Shown here one piece after another: positions 25,055-34,083 of a stretch of 64,000 bases of DNA. The notes below the pieces were generated by a model that had not been told where the DNA came from, did no database searches, and saw nothing but the letters and a program-made list of their open reading frames with translations. This DNA comes from Blastococcus sp. TML/M2B (lineage in GTDB: Bacteria > Actinomycetota > Actinomycetes > Mycobacteriales > Geodermatophilaceae). The stretch lies in the NCBI RefSeq assembly GCF_016612865.1, contig NZ_JAENZZ010000002.1:372001-436000 (forward strand). The letters are read 5' to 3'. A program made the position numbers and the translations under genes. Positions within the stretch are counted from its first letter, which is position 1, and every line of letters starts with the position of its first letter.

Positions 25055-26479
25055 TCACTCCGCGGCGGCCCCGGCGGTGCTGCCCTCGGCCTGCTCGCTG
25101 CTCGGCGCACCGACCCACACGGTCTTGGCGTTCATGAACTCCCGCATGCCGAGCTCGGTCAGCTCACGGCCGTAGCCGCTCTGCTTGACCCCGCCGAAGG
25201 GCAGCTCGGGGAAGCTGGTGGTCATCCCGTTGATGAACGCCATGCCCGAGGCGATGTCGCGGACGAACTGCGCCCGCTCGTCCTCGTCCTCGCTCCACAG
25301 GTTGCTACCCAGGCCATACGGGTGGCTGTTGGCGATCTCGATCGCCTCGTCGAGGGAGTCGACGGTGAACAGCGCGGCCACCGGCCCGAACACCTCCTCG
25401 GCGTAGAGGTCCATCTCCGGGGTGATGCCGCTGAGCAGGGTGGGCTCGTAGAACCAGCCGGGGCGGTCGACCCGCTTCCCGCCGGTGAGCACGGTCGCGC
25501 CCTTGGCGACGGCGTCCTGCACGTACTTCTCGACGTCCTCCAGGCCGGACTCGGTCGCCAGCGGCCCTATCTGGGTGGCCTCGTCCATCGGGTCGCCGAC
25601 GGTGAGGTCGGCGATCTTGGCGGTGAACAGCCGGGTGAACTCCTCGGCGACGTCGCGGTGCACGAAGAACCGCTTGGCGGCGATGCAGCTCTGCCCGTTG
25701 TTCTGGTTGCGGGAGGTCACCGCCACCTCGGCGGCCCGGTCCAGGTGCGCCGAGGGCATGACGATGAACGGGTCGCTGCCGCCGAGCTCGAGCACCGTGG
25801 GCTTCAGCGCGTCGCCGGCGATCGACGCGACCGACTGCCCGGCCGGGGCGCTACCGGTGAGGGTCGCCGCGGCGACCCGGTCGTCCCGCAGCACCCGCTC
25901 GATGGTCGAGGAACCGATGAGCAGGGTCTGGAAGACGTCGTCGGGGAAGCCGGCCTTGCGGAACAGCTCCTCCATGTACAGCGCCGTCTGCGGCACGTTG
26001 CTCGCGTGCTTCAGCAGGCCGACGTTGCCGGCCATGAGGGCCGGGGCGGCGAAGCGCATCGCCTGCCACAGCGGGAAGTTCCACGGCATGACGGCCAGGA
26101 CGACGCCGATCGGCTGGTGGACGACGTAGGCCTGCGTCGCGCCCACGGCGTCGGCGTCGCAGGGCTGCGGCTCCAGGAGCGCGGGGCCGTGCTCTGCGTA
26201 CCAGCGCAGCGCCGCGGCGCACTTGCCCACCTCGGCCTTGGCGGAGGCGAGCGTCTTGCCCATCTCGGTCGTCATGAGCTCGGCGACCGCGTCGGTGTCG
26301 GCGTCCAGCACGTCGGCGGCGTCGCGCAGCCATTCCGTGCGCTGCGCGGGGGTGGTCCGCCGGTAGGTCGCGGCGGCGGCGGCGGCGCGGGCGAGCTTGT
26401 CCTCGAGGGCGTCGTCCGACAGCGGCTCGAAGGTCCGGAGCGTCTCTCCGGTGGTCGGGTTGGTGGTGGCGATGGCCAT
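25055..26479 (-). CDS. NAD(P)-dependent succinate-semialdehyde/aldehyde dehydrogenase
   Basis: 474 residues, full length for the ALDH superfamily. Landmarks are VMPWNFPLWQAMRFAAPALMAGN (catalytic Asn and cofactor region), LTGSAPAGQSVASIAG (cofactor loop), VLELGGSDPFIV with the general-base Glu, NNGQSCIAAKRFFV with the catalytic Cys, and EEVFGPVAALF. It most resembles the GabD1-type semialdehyde dehydrogenases of actinobacteria. It oxidises an aldehyde to the acid. It is a single gene, divergent from an amino-acid permease, and the 104-bp gap presumably holds both promoters. Confidence 0.9.
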   Translation of the reverse strand: MAIATTNPTTGETLRTFEPLSDDALEDKLARAAAAAATYRRTTPAQRTEWLRDAADVLDADTDAVAELMTTEMGKTLASAKAEVGKCAAALRWYAEHGPALLEPQPCDADAVGATQAYVVHQPIGVVLAVMPWNFPLWQAMRFAAPALMAGNVGLLKHASNVPQTALYMEELFRKAGFPDDVFQTLLIGSSTIERVLRDDRVAAATLTGSAPAGQSVASIAGDALKPTVLELGGSDPFIVMPSAHLDRAAEVAVTSRNQNNGQSCIAAKRFFVHRDVAEEFTRLFTAKIADLTVGDPMDEATQIGPLATESGLEDVEKYVQDAVAKGATVLTGGKRVDRPGWFYEPTLLSGITPEMDLYAEEVFGPVAALFTVDSLDEAIEIANSHPYGLGSNLWSEDEDERAQFVRDIASGMAFINGMTTSFPELPFGGVKQSGYGRELTELGMREFMNAKTVWVGAPSSEQAEGSTAGAAAE

Positions 26480-26583
26480 GGTGGGTCCCTCCGTCGATCG
26501 CGCAGCTCACCTGCCCGGGGGCGGCGCGGGTGAAACCGCCGCTCCGGCGAGCGGACCGGGGCAACTGCTCCTACCTTCCGCTC

Positions 26584-28074
26584 GTGGACCTGTTCCGGAC
26601 CAAGTCCGTGGAGCGCATCGGCGCCGACGCCGAGGGCGACGGCGAGGGCTCCGTCGGCTCGCTGCGCAAGAACCTCAGCGCCCGGCACCTCGTCGGCTTC
26701 GGCATCGGCATCGTGATCGGCACCGGGATCTTCACGCTCACCGGCGTGGAGGCGCGCGACACCGCGGGCCCCGCCGTCGTGCTCTCGTTCGCGATCGCCG
26801 GCGTCGTCGCCCTGCTGGCCGCCCTCTGCTACGCCGAGCTCGCCGCCAGCGTGCCGACGGCGGGCAGCGCGTACTCCTACGCCTACGCGACCACCGGCGA
26901 GCTGATCGCCTGGATCATCGGCTGGGACCTGTTCCTCGAGTTCGCCCTCGGGGCCGCCGTCGTCGCCCGGGGGTGGTCGGGGTACGTGGGCAACCTGCTC
27001 GACCTGCCGACGGCGTGGTTCGGCGAGGAGTCCACGATCAACGTGGGCGCCGCGCTCATCGTGCTGGTCCTCACCGTGGTCGCCGCGCTCGGCATCCGCG
27101 AGTCCGCCCGGGTGACCAGCCTGCTGGTCGTGGTCAAGGTGTCCATCTGCGTCTTCGTGATCGTCGCCGGCGCCTGGTTCGTCCGCGGCGCCAACCTCAC
27201 CCCGTTCATCCCGCCGAGCCGGGGCGGCGAGGACGCCGACGGGCTGCAGCAGCCGCTGATCTCCGCCGTGGCGGGCATCGAGCCCGCGGTGTTCGGGATC
27301 GGCGGCGTGCTCACCGCGGCGGCCGTCGTCTTCTTCGCCTACACCGGCTTCGAGGCGGTGGCGAACCTGTCGGAGGAGACGAAGAAGCCCTCCCGCGACC
27401 TGCCGCTCGGCCTGCTGGGCACGCTCGGCCTGGCCACGGCGCTCTACATCGGCGTCTCGTTCGTGCTCGTCGGCATGGTGGACACCCCCGACATCGACCC
27501 GAGCGCGCCGATCGCCGACGCCTTCGACCAGGTCGGGCTCGGCTGGGCCTCGACGCTGGTGTCGATCGCCGCGGTCGCCGGCCTGACCTCGGTGATCCTG
27601 GTCGACCTGATCACCATGACCCGGATCGGCTTCGCCATGGGCCGCGACGGCCTGCTGCCCCGGTCGGTGGCCCGGGTGAGCCCGCGCACCGGCACCCCGC
27701 TGCGCATGACCCTGCTGTTCGCCCTCGCGGTGCTGGTCATGGCCACGTTCATCCCGCTGGGCGTGCTCGCCGACCTGGTCAGCATCGGCACGCTGTTCGC
27801 CTTCCTGCTGGTCTCCGCCGCGGTGCCGGTCCTGCGCCGCACGCGCCCGGACCTGGAGCGCCCCTTCCGCGTCCCGCTGTCGCCCCTGGTGCCGGTGCTC
27901 GCCGTGCTGGCGTCGCTGTACCTGATGAGCAACCTCAGCGTGGAGACGTGGCTGCGGTTCCTGGCCTGGCTGCTGCTCGGGCTGCTGGTCTACGCGGTCT
28001 ACGGCTACCGGCACTCCCGGCTGCGCCGGGCGGACGCCGACGCCCCCGCTCCCGCCGCGGCCGGCGGGAACTGA
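26584..28074 (+). CDS. APC-superfamily amino-acid permease
   Basis: 496 residues with about 12 TM helices. It starts LFRTKSVERIGADAEGDGEG..LRKNLSARHLVGFGIGIVIGTGIFTLTG, where GIVIGTGIF is the TM1 substrate-backbone motif of the cationic amino acid transporter-like branch, and later SVPTAGSAYSYAYATTGELIAWIIGWDLFLE and FFAYTGFEAVANLSEETKKPSRDLP. GTG 26584 was chosen because homologues start with M/V-D-L-F-R-T-K-S. No strong RBS is seen, so it may be leaderless or nearly so. It imports amino acids. The divergent aldehyde dehydrogenase could act on the same metabolic route (inference). Confidence 0.88.
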   Translation: MDLFRTKSVERIGADAEGDGEGSVGSLRKNLSARHLVGFGIGIVIGTGIFTLTGVEARDTAGPAVVLSFAIAGVVALLAALCYAELAASVPTAGSAYSYAYATTGELIAWIIGWDLFLEFALGAAVVARGWSGYVGNLLDLPTAWFGEESTINVGAALIVLVLTVVAALGIRESARVTSLLVVVKVSICVFVIVAGAWFVRGANLTPFIPPSRGGEDADGLQQPLISAVAGIEPAVFGIGGVLTAAAVVFFAYTGFEAVANLSEETKKPSRDLPLGLLGTLGLATALYIGVSFVLVGMVDTPDIDPSAPIADAFDQVGLGWASTLVSIAAVAGLTSVILVDLITMTRIGFAMGRDGLLPRSVARVSPRTGTPLRMTLLFALAVLVMATFIPLGVLADLVSIGTLFAFLLVSAAVPVLRRTRPDLERPFRVPLSPLVPVLAVLASLYLMSNLSVETWLRFLAWLLLGLLVYAVYGYRHSRLRRADADAPAPAAAGGN

Positions 28075-28084
28075 GCGGCGCACC

Positions 28085-28145
28085 GGACGACGGTTCGTGC
28101 ACATCCGGTCGCGTCCCCGACCCGGGGACGACGGTTCGTGCACAT
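28085..28145. repeat. 20-bp direct repeat, two copies
   Basis: GGACGACGGTTCGTGCACAT occurs at 28085-28104 and again at 28126-28145, separated by 21 bp, in the convergent gap between the permease and the mannitol dehydrogenase gene. Both copies are followed by a C/T-rich CCGG stretch. It has no coding content. It may be a lineage-specific intergenic repeat. Confidence 0.85.
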
Positions 28146-28166
28146 TCCGGGCGGGGGTCGGCGCGG

Positions 28167-29645
28167 TCAGGGCCGGCGGAGCAGCTCCTCGAGCGCGGCG
28201 CGGGTGCCCTGCTCGCGAATGAGCTCCAGCGTCGTCCGGTAGGCCGCGGTGAACCGCTCGTCGTCCACCAGGTCGCCGAACAGCTCGCGGTCGGCGACGA
28301 AGGCCAGCGGGTCCTCGCCCTGCCGGCGGGCGGCGGCCATCAGCCGCTCCCGCAGCGGGTCGACCACCTCGATGGGGCGGCCGTCCTCCCCCACGCCCTC
28401 GGCGTACCGGGCCCAGCCGGCCAGGACGGCGACCGAGCAGCGGATGCTGCCGCCCGAGGCCAGGTTCGCCCGCAGCACCGGCAGCAGGAACTTCGGCATC
28501 CGGTCGGAGCTCTCCGCGCAGAGCCGGGCCAGGGTGTCGCGCACGGTCGGGTTGGCGAACCGGCCGACGAGGTCGGCCTTGTAGGAGTCCAGGTCGATGC
28601 CGGGCACCGGGGGCAGCGTCGGCGTCGCCTCCTCGTCCAGGTAGCCGTGCAGGAAGCGCCGGAACAGCGGGTCCTGGCAGACGTCGTGCACGTGGGTGTG
28701 GCCGGCCAGCGCGCCCAGGTAGGCCATCGCCTGGTGGCTGCCGTTGAGCAGCCGCAGCTTCATCAGCTCGTAGGGCTCGACGTCGTCCACCAGCTGCACG
28801 CCGACGTCCTCCAGCGGGGGCCGGCCGGTCGGGAACCGGTCCTCCAGCACCCACTGGGTCCAGGGCTCGCACACCACCGGCCAGGCGTCCTCGACGCCGA
28901 ACCGCTGGGCCAGCCGCTCGCGGTGCTCGTCGGTGGTGGCGGGGGTGATCCGGTCGACCATGGAGTTCGGGAACGCGACCTCGCGATCCACCCAGGCGCC
29001 CAGCTCGGCGTCCTTCAGGCCGGCGAAGGCGGCGAAGCTGCGCCGGGCGACGTCGCCGTTGCCGGGGATGTTGTCGCAGGACATGACGGTGAACGGCGGG
29101 ACGCCGCGCGCGCGGCGGCGGACCAGCGCCTCGGTGACCAGCCCGAAGCTGGTGCGCGGCAGGGCCCCGGATTCCAGGTCGGCCCGGACGCCGGCCGACG
29201 AGGCGTCGAACTCCCCCGTGACCGGGTCGACGTTGTAGCCACCCTCGGTCACGGTGAGCGAGACGATGCGGATCGCGGGGTCGGTCATCCGCTCCACAAC
29301 GGCCTCCGGGTCCTCGGGCGCCAGCAGGTACTCGACGACCGAGCCGATCACCCGCGCCCCGAGGTAGCCGTCGGGGTGGCTGACGACCAGCGTGTACAGG
29401 TGGTCCTGCGCCACCATGACCTCGGCCATCGAGCGGTCGCCCGGCAGGACGCCGACGCCGACGACGCCCCAGTCCAGCGCCTGCCCGCGCTCCATGAGCC
29501 GGTCGAGGTACATCGCCTGGTGGGACCGGTGGAATCCGCCCACGCCGAGGTGCACGATGCCAGCACGCACCCGGTCGCGGTCGTAGCCCGGCGTCGACAC
29601 CGAGGCGCTGAGCAGGGGAAGGGTGCGGGAGGACAGGGCGGGCAC
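28167..29645 (-). CDS. Mannitol dehydrogenase family protein (polyol/uronate dehydrogenase)
   Basis: 492 residues, normal for the long-chain mannitol dehydrogenase family. The N-terminal Rossmann part has AGIVHLGVGGFHRSHQAMYLDRLM. The middle carries VTEGGYNVDP and VMSCDNIPGNGDVARR (S-C-D-N-x-x-x-N-G), then FPNSMVDRITPATT. The C-terminal catalytic domain has the Lys motif YELMKLRLLNGSHQAMAYLG (K-x-R-L-L-N-x-x-H). It oxidises a polyol (mannitol, arabitol, fructuronate-type) with NAD(P). No sugar transporter is adjacent, so the substrate is not resolved. It is monocistronic. Confidence 0.92.
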   Translation of the reverse strand: MPALSSRTLPLLSASVSTPGYDRDRVRAGIVHLGVGGFHRSHQAMYLDRLMERGQALDWGVVGVGVLPGDRSMAEVMVAQDHLYTLVVSHPDGYLGARVIGSVVEYLLAPEDPEAVVERMTDPAIRIVSLTVTEGGYNVDPVTGEFDASSAGVRADLESGALPRTSFGLVTEALVRRRARGVPPFTVMSCDNIPGNGDVARRSFAAFAGLKDAELGAWVDREVAFPNSMVDRITPATTDEHRERLAQRFGVEDAWPVVCEPWTQWVLEDRFPTGRPPLEDVGVQLVDDVEPYELMKLRLLNGSHQAMAYLGALAGHTHVHDVCQDPLFRRFLHGYLDEEATPTLPPVPGIDLDSYKADLVGRFANPTVRDTLARLCAESSDRMPKFLLPVLRANLASGGSIRCSVAVLAGWARYAEGVGEDGRPIEVVDPLRERLMAAARRQGEDPLAFVADRELFGDLVDDERFTAAYRTTLELIREQGTRAALEELLRRP

Positions 29646-29695
29646 CCGGCGACCTTGCCCCGCGCAGCCCCCACCTAACGGGAGGGGGGAACCGA

Positions 29696-29709
29696 ATCCC
29701 GTTCGGGAT
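29696..29709. promoter_or_regulatory. Short palindrome upstream of the acyl-CoA dehydrogenase genes
   Basis: ATCCCG (29696-29701), TT, CGGGAT (29704-29709) is a perfect 6-bp dyad 62 nt before the ATG at 29771, in the gap between the divergent mannitol dehydrogenase and acyl-CoA dehydrogenase genes. It has the size of a TetR/FadR-type operator half-site pair, but no regulator gene is adjacent. Confidence 0.35.
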
Positions 29710-29770
29710 GTGGGATCGTCGCACCTACACGTCGAGACCGCAGAGCGACTGCGGTCAGGAAAGAGGACCG

Positions 29771-30946
29771 ATGCAGTTGCAGCTGTCCCCGGAGATGCAG
29801 GCCTTCCGGGAGGAGATGCGGACCTTCTTCACCACCCAGGTGCCGAAGGAGATCCGTGACAAGGGCGCGAACCGCCACCACCCGACGAAGGACGACTTCG
29901 TCACCACGCAGCGCATCCTGAACGCCGCCGGCCTGGCCGTGCCGCACTGGCCGGTCGAGTACGGCGGCCGCGACTGGACGCCGCTGCAGCGCCACATCTA
30001 CCGCGAGGAGATGCAGCTCGCCCACGTGCCCGAGCCGCTGGCGTTCAACACCAGCATGATCGGCCCGGTGCTGGCGCAGTTCGGCAGCCAGGAGCAGAAG
30101 GACCGCTTCCTCGCCAAGACGGCCAACCTCGACATCTGGTGGTGCCAGGGCTTCTCCGAGCCCGACGCCGGTTCCGACCTGGCCGGCCTGCGCACCGTCG
30201 CCGTCCAGGACGGCGACGAGTGGGTCGTCAACGGTCAGAAGACCTGGACGACGATGGGGCAGCACGCCGACTGGATCTTCTGCCTGGCGCGCACCGACCC
30301 GACGGCGGAGAAGAAGCAGCGCGGCATCTCGATGCTGGTCTTCCCGATGGACACCCCCGGTGTCACGCTGCGCCCGATCGAGCTGCTCGACGGTGGCTTC
30401 GAGGTCAACGAGGTCTTCTTCGAGGACGTCCGCGTCCCGTCGGAGAACCTGATCGGCGAGGTCAACAAGGGCTGGGACCAGGCCAAGTTCCTGCTCGGCA
30501 ACGAGCGCGTGGGCATCGCCCGCGTCGGTGGCACCAAGGGCATGCTGGCCCTGGCCAAGGAGCTCGCCCGCGAGACCACCTACAACGGCCGCCCGCTGCT
30601 CGAGGACCCGCGCTACGCCTCGCGCATCGCCGAGATCGAGAACGAGCTCGTCGCCCTGGAGCTGACCGCGCTGCGCGTGGTCGCCAACTCCGCCGACGGC
30701 AAGCCGCACCCCGCGTCCTCGGTGCTCAAGCTCAAGGGCTCGGTCCTGCAGCAGGAGGTGACCGAGCTGATCGTCGACATCGCCGGCCCGCTGTCGGTCG
30801 CCTCGTTCGCCGAGGAGGGCTCCGACGTGCCCGACTGGGCCCGGGTCTCGGCCCCCGAGTACCTCAACTACCGGAAGGTCTCCATCTACGGAGGCTCCAA
30901 CGAGGTGCAGCGCGTCATCATCAGCGGCACGATCCTGGGGTTGTGA
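29771..30946 (+). CDS. Acyl-CoA dehydrogenase, large subunit of a pair
   Basis: 391 residues. ACAD fold: AGLAVPHWPVEYGG, WWCQGFSEPDAGSDLAGLRT (FAD/substrate loop), WVVNGQKTWTTMGQHADWIFCLART, FEVNEVFFEDVRVPSENLIGEVNKGW, and the FAD-interface end KVSIYGGSNEVQRVIISGTIL. ATG 29771 has GAGGA upstream. It uses FAD to introduce the alpha,beta double bond of an acyl-CoA. It is followed 7 nt later by a second, shorter ACAD. Such adjacent unlike pairs form alpha2beta2 enzymes in actinobacterial sterol and branched-chain degradation (FadE28/29-type), so a heterotetramer is likely. Confidence 0.9.
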   Translation: MQLQLSPEMQAFREEMRTFFTTQVPKEIRDKGANRHHPTKDDFVTTQRILNAAGLAVPHWPVEYGGRDWTPLQRHIYREEMQLAHVPEPLAFNTSMIGPVLAQFGSQEQKDRFLAKTANLDIWWCQGFSEPDAGSDLAGLRTVAVQDGDEWVVNGQKTWTTMGQHADWIFCLARTDPTAEKKQRGISMLVFPMDTPGVTLRPIELLDGGFEVNEVFFEDVRVPSENLIGEVNKGWDQAKFLLGNERVGIARVGGTKGMLALAKELARETTYNGRPLLEDPRYASRIAEIENELVALELTALRVVANSADGKPHPASSVLKLKGSVLQQEVTELIVDIAGPLSVASFAEEGSDVPDWARVSAPEYLNYRKVSIYGGSNEVQRVIISGTILGL

Positions 30947-30953
30947 GATAGCC

Positions 30954-32103
30954 ATGGACTTCACCTACGACAGCGAGCAGAACGACCTGCGCGAGGCCGT
31001 GGCGGCGCTGCTGGCGCCGCGCCTACGGCGACAGCGAGGTGCGCCGCAAGGTCACCAAGACCGACCCGGGCTTCGACGAGAAGGTCTGGACGCAGCTGGC
31101 CGAGATGGGCCTGCTGGGTCTGCCCTTCGCCGAGGAGCACGGCGGAGCGGGCGCCGGCCCGGTCGAGGTTGCGATCGTCGCCGAGGAGATCGGGCGGGTG
31201 CTCGCACCCGAGCCGTTCGTCGAGGCGGTCGTGCTGGCCGGTGGCCTGATCAACCGCGTCGGTTCCGACGCGCAGAAGAGCGAGCTGCTGACGGCCCTGT
31301 CCGAGGGCAGCTCGATCCCGACCTTCGCGCACACCGAGATCGGCTCCCGCTGGACGCCGACCGCCTCCGCGGTCACGGCCACCGAGGCCGGCGACAGCTG
31401 GACCCTCAGCGGCGTCAAGGAGCCGGTGCCGCACGGTGCCCGCGCCGACGTCCTGGTCGTCTCGGCGGCCCTGCCCGGTGGGGGTACCGGCCTGTTCGTC
31501 GTGAACGGTGACGCCTCCGGGCTGACCCGCAGCGGCTACCGCAACATCGACGGCACCCGCTCGGCCAACGTCCGGTTCGACAGCACGCCGGCCGCGCCCC
31601 TGGGCGAGGGCGGCGACCAGACCGACGCCATCGAGCGGGCGCTCGCCGTGGGCCGGATCGCCTACAGCAACGAGGCCGTCGGCGCGATGGACACGGCGCT
31701 GCGCACCACCGTCGAGTACCTCAAGACCCGCAAGCAGTTCGGGGTGACGCTGAACAAGTTCCAGGCGCTGAACTTCCGCGCCGCGGACATGTACATGTCC
31801 CTCGAGCTGGCCCGCAGCATCGCGCTGTGGGCGACGGTCGTCGAGATGACCGGCGGGGACGTCGTCTCCGCCGGCGACCGCGCCCGGCTGCTCACCAGCC
31901 GCGCCGGCCGCCACATCGGCAAGGACGCCATCCAGCTGCACGGTGGCATCGGTGTGACCGCCGAGTACAAGGTCGGGCACTACACCGCCCGGCTCACCGC
32001 CATCGACCACCTGCTGGGCGACGGCGACTTCGCCGCCGACCGGCTGGCGGCGAAGGTCGGCGACTACCCGACGGTCGACCCGCTGGGCGCCCCGTACGCC
32101 TGA
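30954..32103 (+). CDS. Acyl-CoA dehydrogenase, small subunit of a pair (one frameshift as assembled)
   Basis: From ATG 30954 it reads MDFTYDSEQNDLREAVAALL. One extra base near 31013-31018 breaks it before RRAYGDSEVRRKVTKTDPGFDEKVWTQLAEMGLLGLPF. The remainder is a complete C-terminal ACAD domain: HGGAGAGPVEVAIVAEEIGRVLAPEPF, YLKTRKQFGVTLNKFQALNFRAADMYM and QLHGGIGVTAEYKVGHYTARL. About 383 residues when corrected. The D-F-x-x-x-x-E-Q-x-x-L-R start is typical of the beta-type subunit. It stops ahead of a strong bidirectional hairpin. Confidence 0.87.
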
Positions 32104-32164
32104 TCGGCTCCCCGTGAGCCCGCCCTCCGCCTGATCGGCGGGCGGGCCCGCAGGACCGACCGCA

Positions 32165-32202
32165 GCAGAGCCCCGCTCCCCTTCGTGGGGGCGGGGCTCT
32201 GC
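32165..32202. terminator. Strong bidirectional terminator hairpin
   Basis: GCAGAGCCCCGC at 32165-32176 pairs with GCGGGGCTCTGC at 32191-32202, and the stem continues inward through TCCCC/TGGGG to a TTCG tetraloop. It lies 60 nt after the acyl-CoA dehydrogenase stop, and the convergent DUF222/HNH gene ends beyond it at 32365. Confidence 0.8.
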
Positions 32203-32240
32203 CGTCCCCGGGGCTCTGCCGTCCCCGAGGCTCTGCCGTT
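32195..32240. repeat. 17-bp tandem repeat overlapping the terminator's 3' arm
   Basis: GGCTCTGCCGTCCCC starts at 32195 and 32212, with a partial third copy GGCTCTGCCGTT at 32229. The period is 17 bp. The first copy is the 3' arm of the terminator stem, so extra copies offer alternative pairing partners for the 5' arm. Confidence 0.8.
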
Positions 32241-32364
32241 CCAGGAGGCGCTGGCGTTCGCGCAGGTCATGCCTCGACGGGCGCAGCCGTCCGGCCCGCC
32301 CCGGGCATGCCAGGGCGGGCTGGGCGTCACTTCTGGTTGATTGCAGTCGCTGTATCGGTGCTGA

Positions 32365-33648
32365 TCAGGTGGGTGTACCGGGGCAGACGCCGATGAGGAA
32401 CGGTTCGACGATGAGGATCTCGGTGCCGTCGGGGCGGTAGGTGCGCCATCGGCCGTCGGGTGTTCGTTCGATGCGGAAGCCGTGGTGGACCTTGGTGTGG
32501 TGCCGTTCGCACAGCAGGCCGGCGTTGTCCTCGCAGGTCTCGCCGCCGTCGATCCAGTGCACCAGGTGGTGCACGTCGCACCAGTAGCTGGGGGCGTCGC
32601 AGCCGGCGCTCTGCACATTCAACGACGCCGCAGTGGTGGTCGCGGACCTCGATCGCCCGCCGCAGGTGGGGTGGGAAGCTCCGCTTGTCCCGCCCGACAT
32701 CGAGGGGGCGGGAGTCCGGGCCCATGACGATGCGGGAGACGTTCCCGTCGCAGGCCAGCCAGCGGGCCTTGGCCGCGGAGATGATCCCGCCGAAGGTCGT
32801 CCGCCCGGCGCCGGCGCCCACGCCGGCCTCGGCGGTGGTGTCCACCAGGTCCTCCAGGTCGATCAGCACCCCGATGTGCGGCTTGCGGCCGCGCAGCACC
32901 GGCAGCGATCCCGACGCGAGCGCGTTGTCGGCGAGCTGGACCAGCGCGTCGCCGGCCTGCTGGGCGCGGGTGCGGGTGTCCCCGGCCGGGCGGGAGGCCT
33001 GCAGGATCGACTCGATCGGCGGCCTGGACCTTCTCCCCGCCGACCGCGTCGAGCACGAACCGGCCCACCACCAGGCCCGTGGCGTCCCGGCTCACGGTGA
33101 GGCTGCGCTGCTCGGTGGGATCGGGTTCGGGGCCGTCGGGGTCAAGCCGGGCCAGGTAGTGCGCCACCACCTGCCGCAGCTCCTCGTGGGGCCGGTTCAT
33201 CGCCACCGCGGTCAGCGCCTCGTCGACCTGGGCGATGTCCACGCCCTGGGCCTGCGCGCCGGCCAGGTGCTCCGGGGACGCCACCTGCCCCACCACCCGC
33301 ACCGCCTCCGGCGGCACGAGGCCCGACCGCGCCGCCGCGGCCAGCGCGGGCAGCGCCTCCAGCGCGCGCCCGTTGCGCACCAACTGGCTCGCCGCGCCCT
33401 GGGGCAGCCGGTGGTGCCCGCGCAGCCAGGAGGCCATCGTCGCCTTCCCGTCGTGCTCTGAGGCCTTCGTCAGCTCACCCTCGCGCACCGTCCGCGCCAG
33501 CTCGGCATCGATCACGTTCCGGGCACCCACCAGCACGGTCGCGCGCTCCAGCACCGCCGGCCCGAACGACGAGGACAGATCCTCCCCGACCAGCGCCCGC
33601 AGCGCACCGGTGAAGCACTCCACCGGCGTCCCGCATCCTGTCGAACAC
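32365..33648 (-). CDS. DUF222 / HNH endonuclease (13E12-type) protein (three frameshifts as assembled)
   Basis: GTG 33648 gives VFDRMRDA. After one extra G near 33622 the DUF222 domain runs VECFTGALRALVGEDLSSSFGPAVLERATVLVG ... ASWLRGHHRLPQGAASQLVRNGRALEALPALAAAARSG. A second extra base near 33018 leads into ESILQASRPAGDTRTRAQQAGDALVQLADNAL and the GRKPHIGVLIDLEDL segment. A third break lies near 32600-32630. The HNH core then reads GCDAPSYWCDVHHLVHWIDGGETCEDNAGLLCERHHTKVHHG with the zinc-type Cys residues and H-H/N/H triad. Corrected length is about 425 residues, usual for this multicopy family. A SOS-like box overlaps the start. A nuclease role is inferred from the HNH motif. Confidence 0.85.
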
Positions 33649-33656
33649 ACGTACGA
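33641..33656. promoter_or_regulatory. SOS (LexA) box overlapping the DUF222/HNH start
   Basis: TCGAACACACGTACGA matches the actinobacterial LexA consensus TCGAAC-N4-GTTCGA at all but one of the 12 fixed bases (T to A in the second arm). It overlaps the proposed GTG start at 33648. 13E12-family genes in Mycobacterium tuberculosis are known to carry LexA sites and respond to DNA damage, which supports the call. Confidence 0.65.
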
Positions 33657-33774
33657 ATAGTACCGCGATCGGTGGCATCGGACCAGATGAATCCCCAGGT
33701 CAGAGCCCTGTCCACAGATTCGTCGACGTGCTTGACGACCGGCGCCCGGCACCAACGTGCGAGGGGTGCCACCC

Positions 33775-34050
33775 CTACCCGTGCGGCCCCGCGGCCTCCT
33801 CCTCGAGCCAGCGCAGCACCGTGCGATCAGCCTCGACGAGGCCGAGGCCGGTGCGCTCGCGGAGCAGCCGGACGGCCCGCACCCGGTCGCGATCACCGCC
33901 GCCGCTCGCAACCGCGAGCACCTCTGCAAGCGCATCGGCGACGGGGATGTGGGAACGCCCGGCCTCCCGGGTCCGAGCGCGGCGCGCCGCCACGGACGCG
34001 GCCCCGCCGAACGCGAGAAGGACCAGCGCTACGACCACGGCGACCGTCAC
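33775..34050 (-). CDS. Small membrane-anchored protein with L7/L12 C-terminal-like motif
   Basis: 91 residues. Residues 1-22 (VTVAVVVALVLLAFGGAASVAA) form one transmembrane anchor, and a short basic stretch RRARTREAGR follows. The C-terminus, RVRAVRLLRERTGLGLVEADRTVLRWLEEE, resembles the helix-turn-helix of the ribosomal L7/L12 C-terminal domain (the A-I-K-x-x-R-E-x-T-G-L-G-L-x-E-A-K pattern). Such small L7/L12-like membrane proteins are widespread in actinobacteria and have no established role. GTG 34050 is the only reasonable start. Confidence 0.7.
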   Translation of the reverse strand: MTVAVVVALVLLAFGGAASVAARRARTREAGRSHIPVADALAEVLAVASGGGDRDRVRAVRLLRERTGLGLVEADRTVLRWLEEEAAGPHG

Positions 34051-34083
34051 GACGTCAGGGTGCCGGACGCGCCCCGCGGGCGC

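Noticed and set aside
26272-29724. Very long open frames running through the aldehyde dehydrogenase, permease and mannitol dehydrogenase region on the other reading frames and strand (over 1000 codons).
   Set aside because: High GC makes stop codons rare; the translations are Arg/Pro/Gly/Ala-rich without family motifs and are antisense or out of frame to clear genes.
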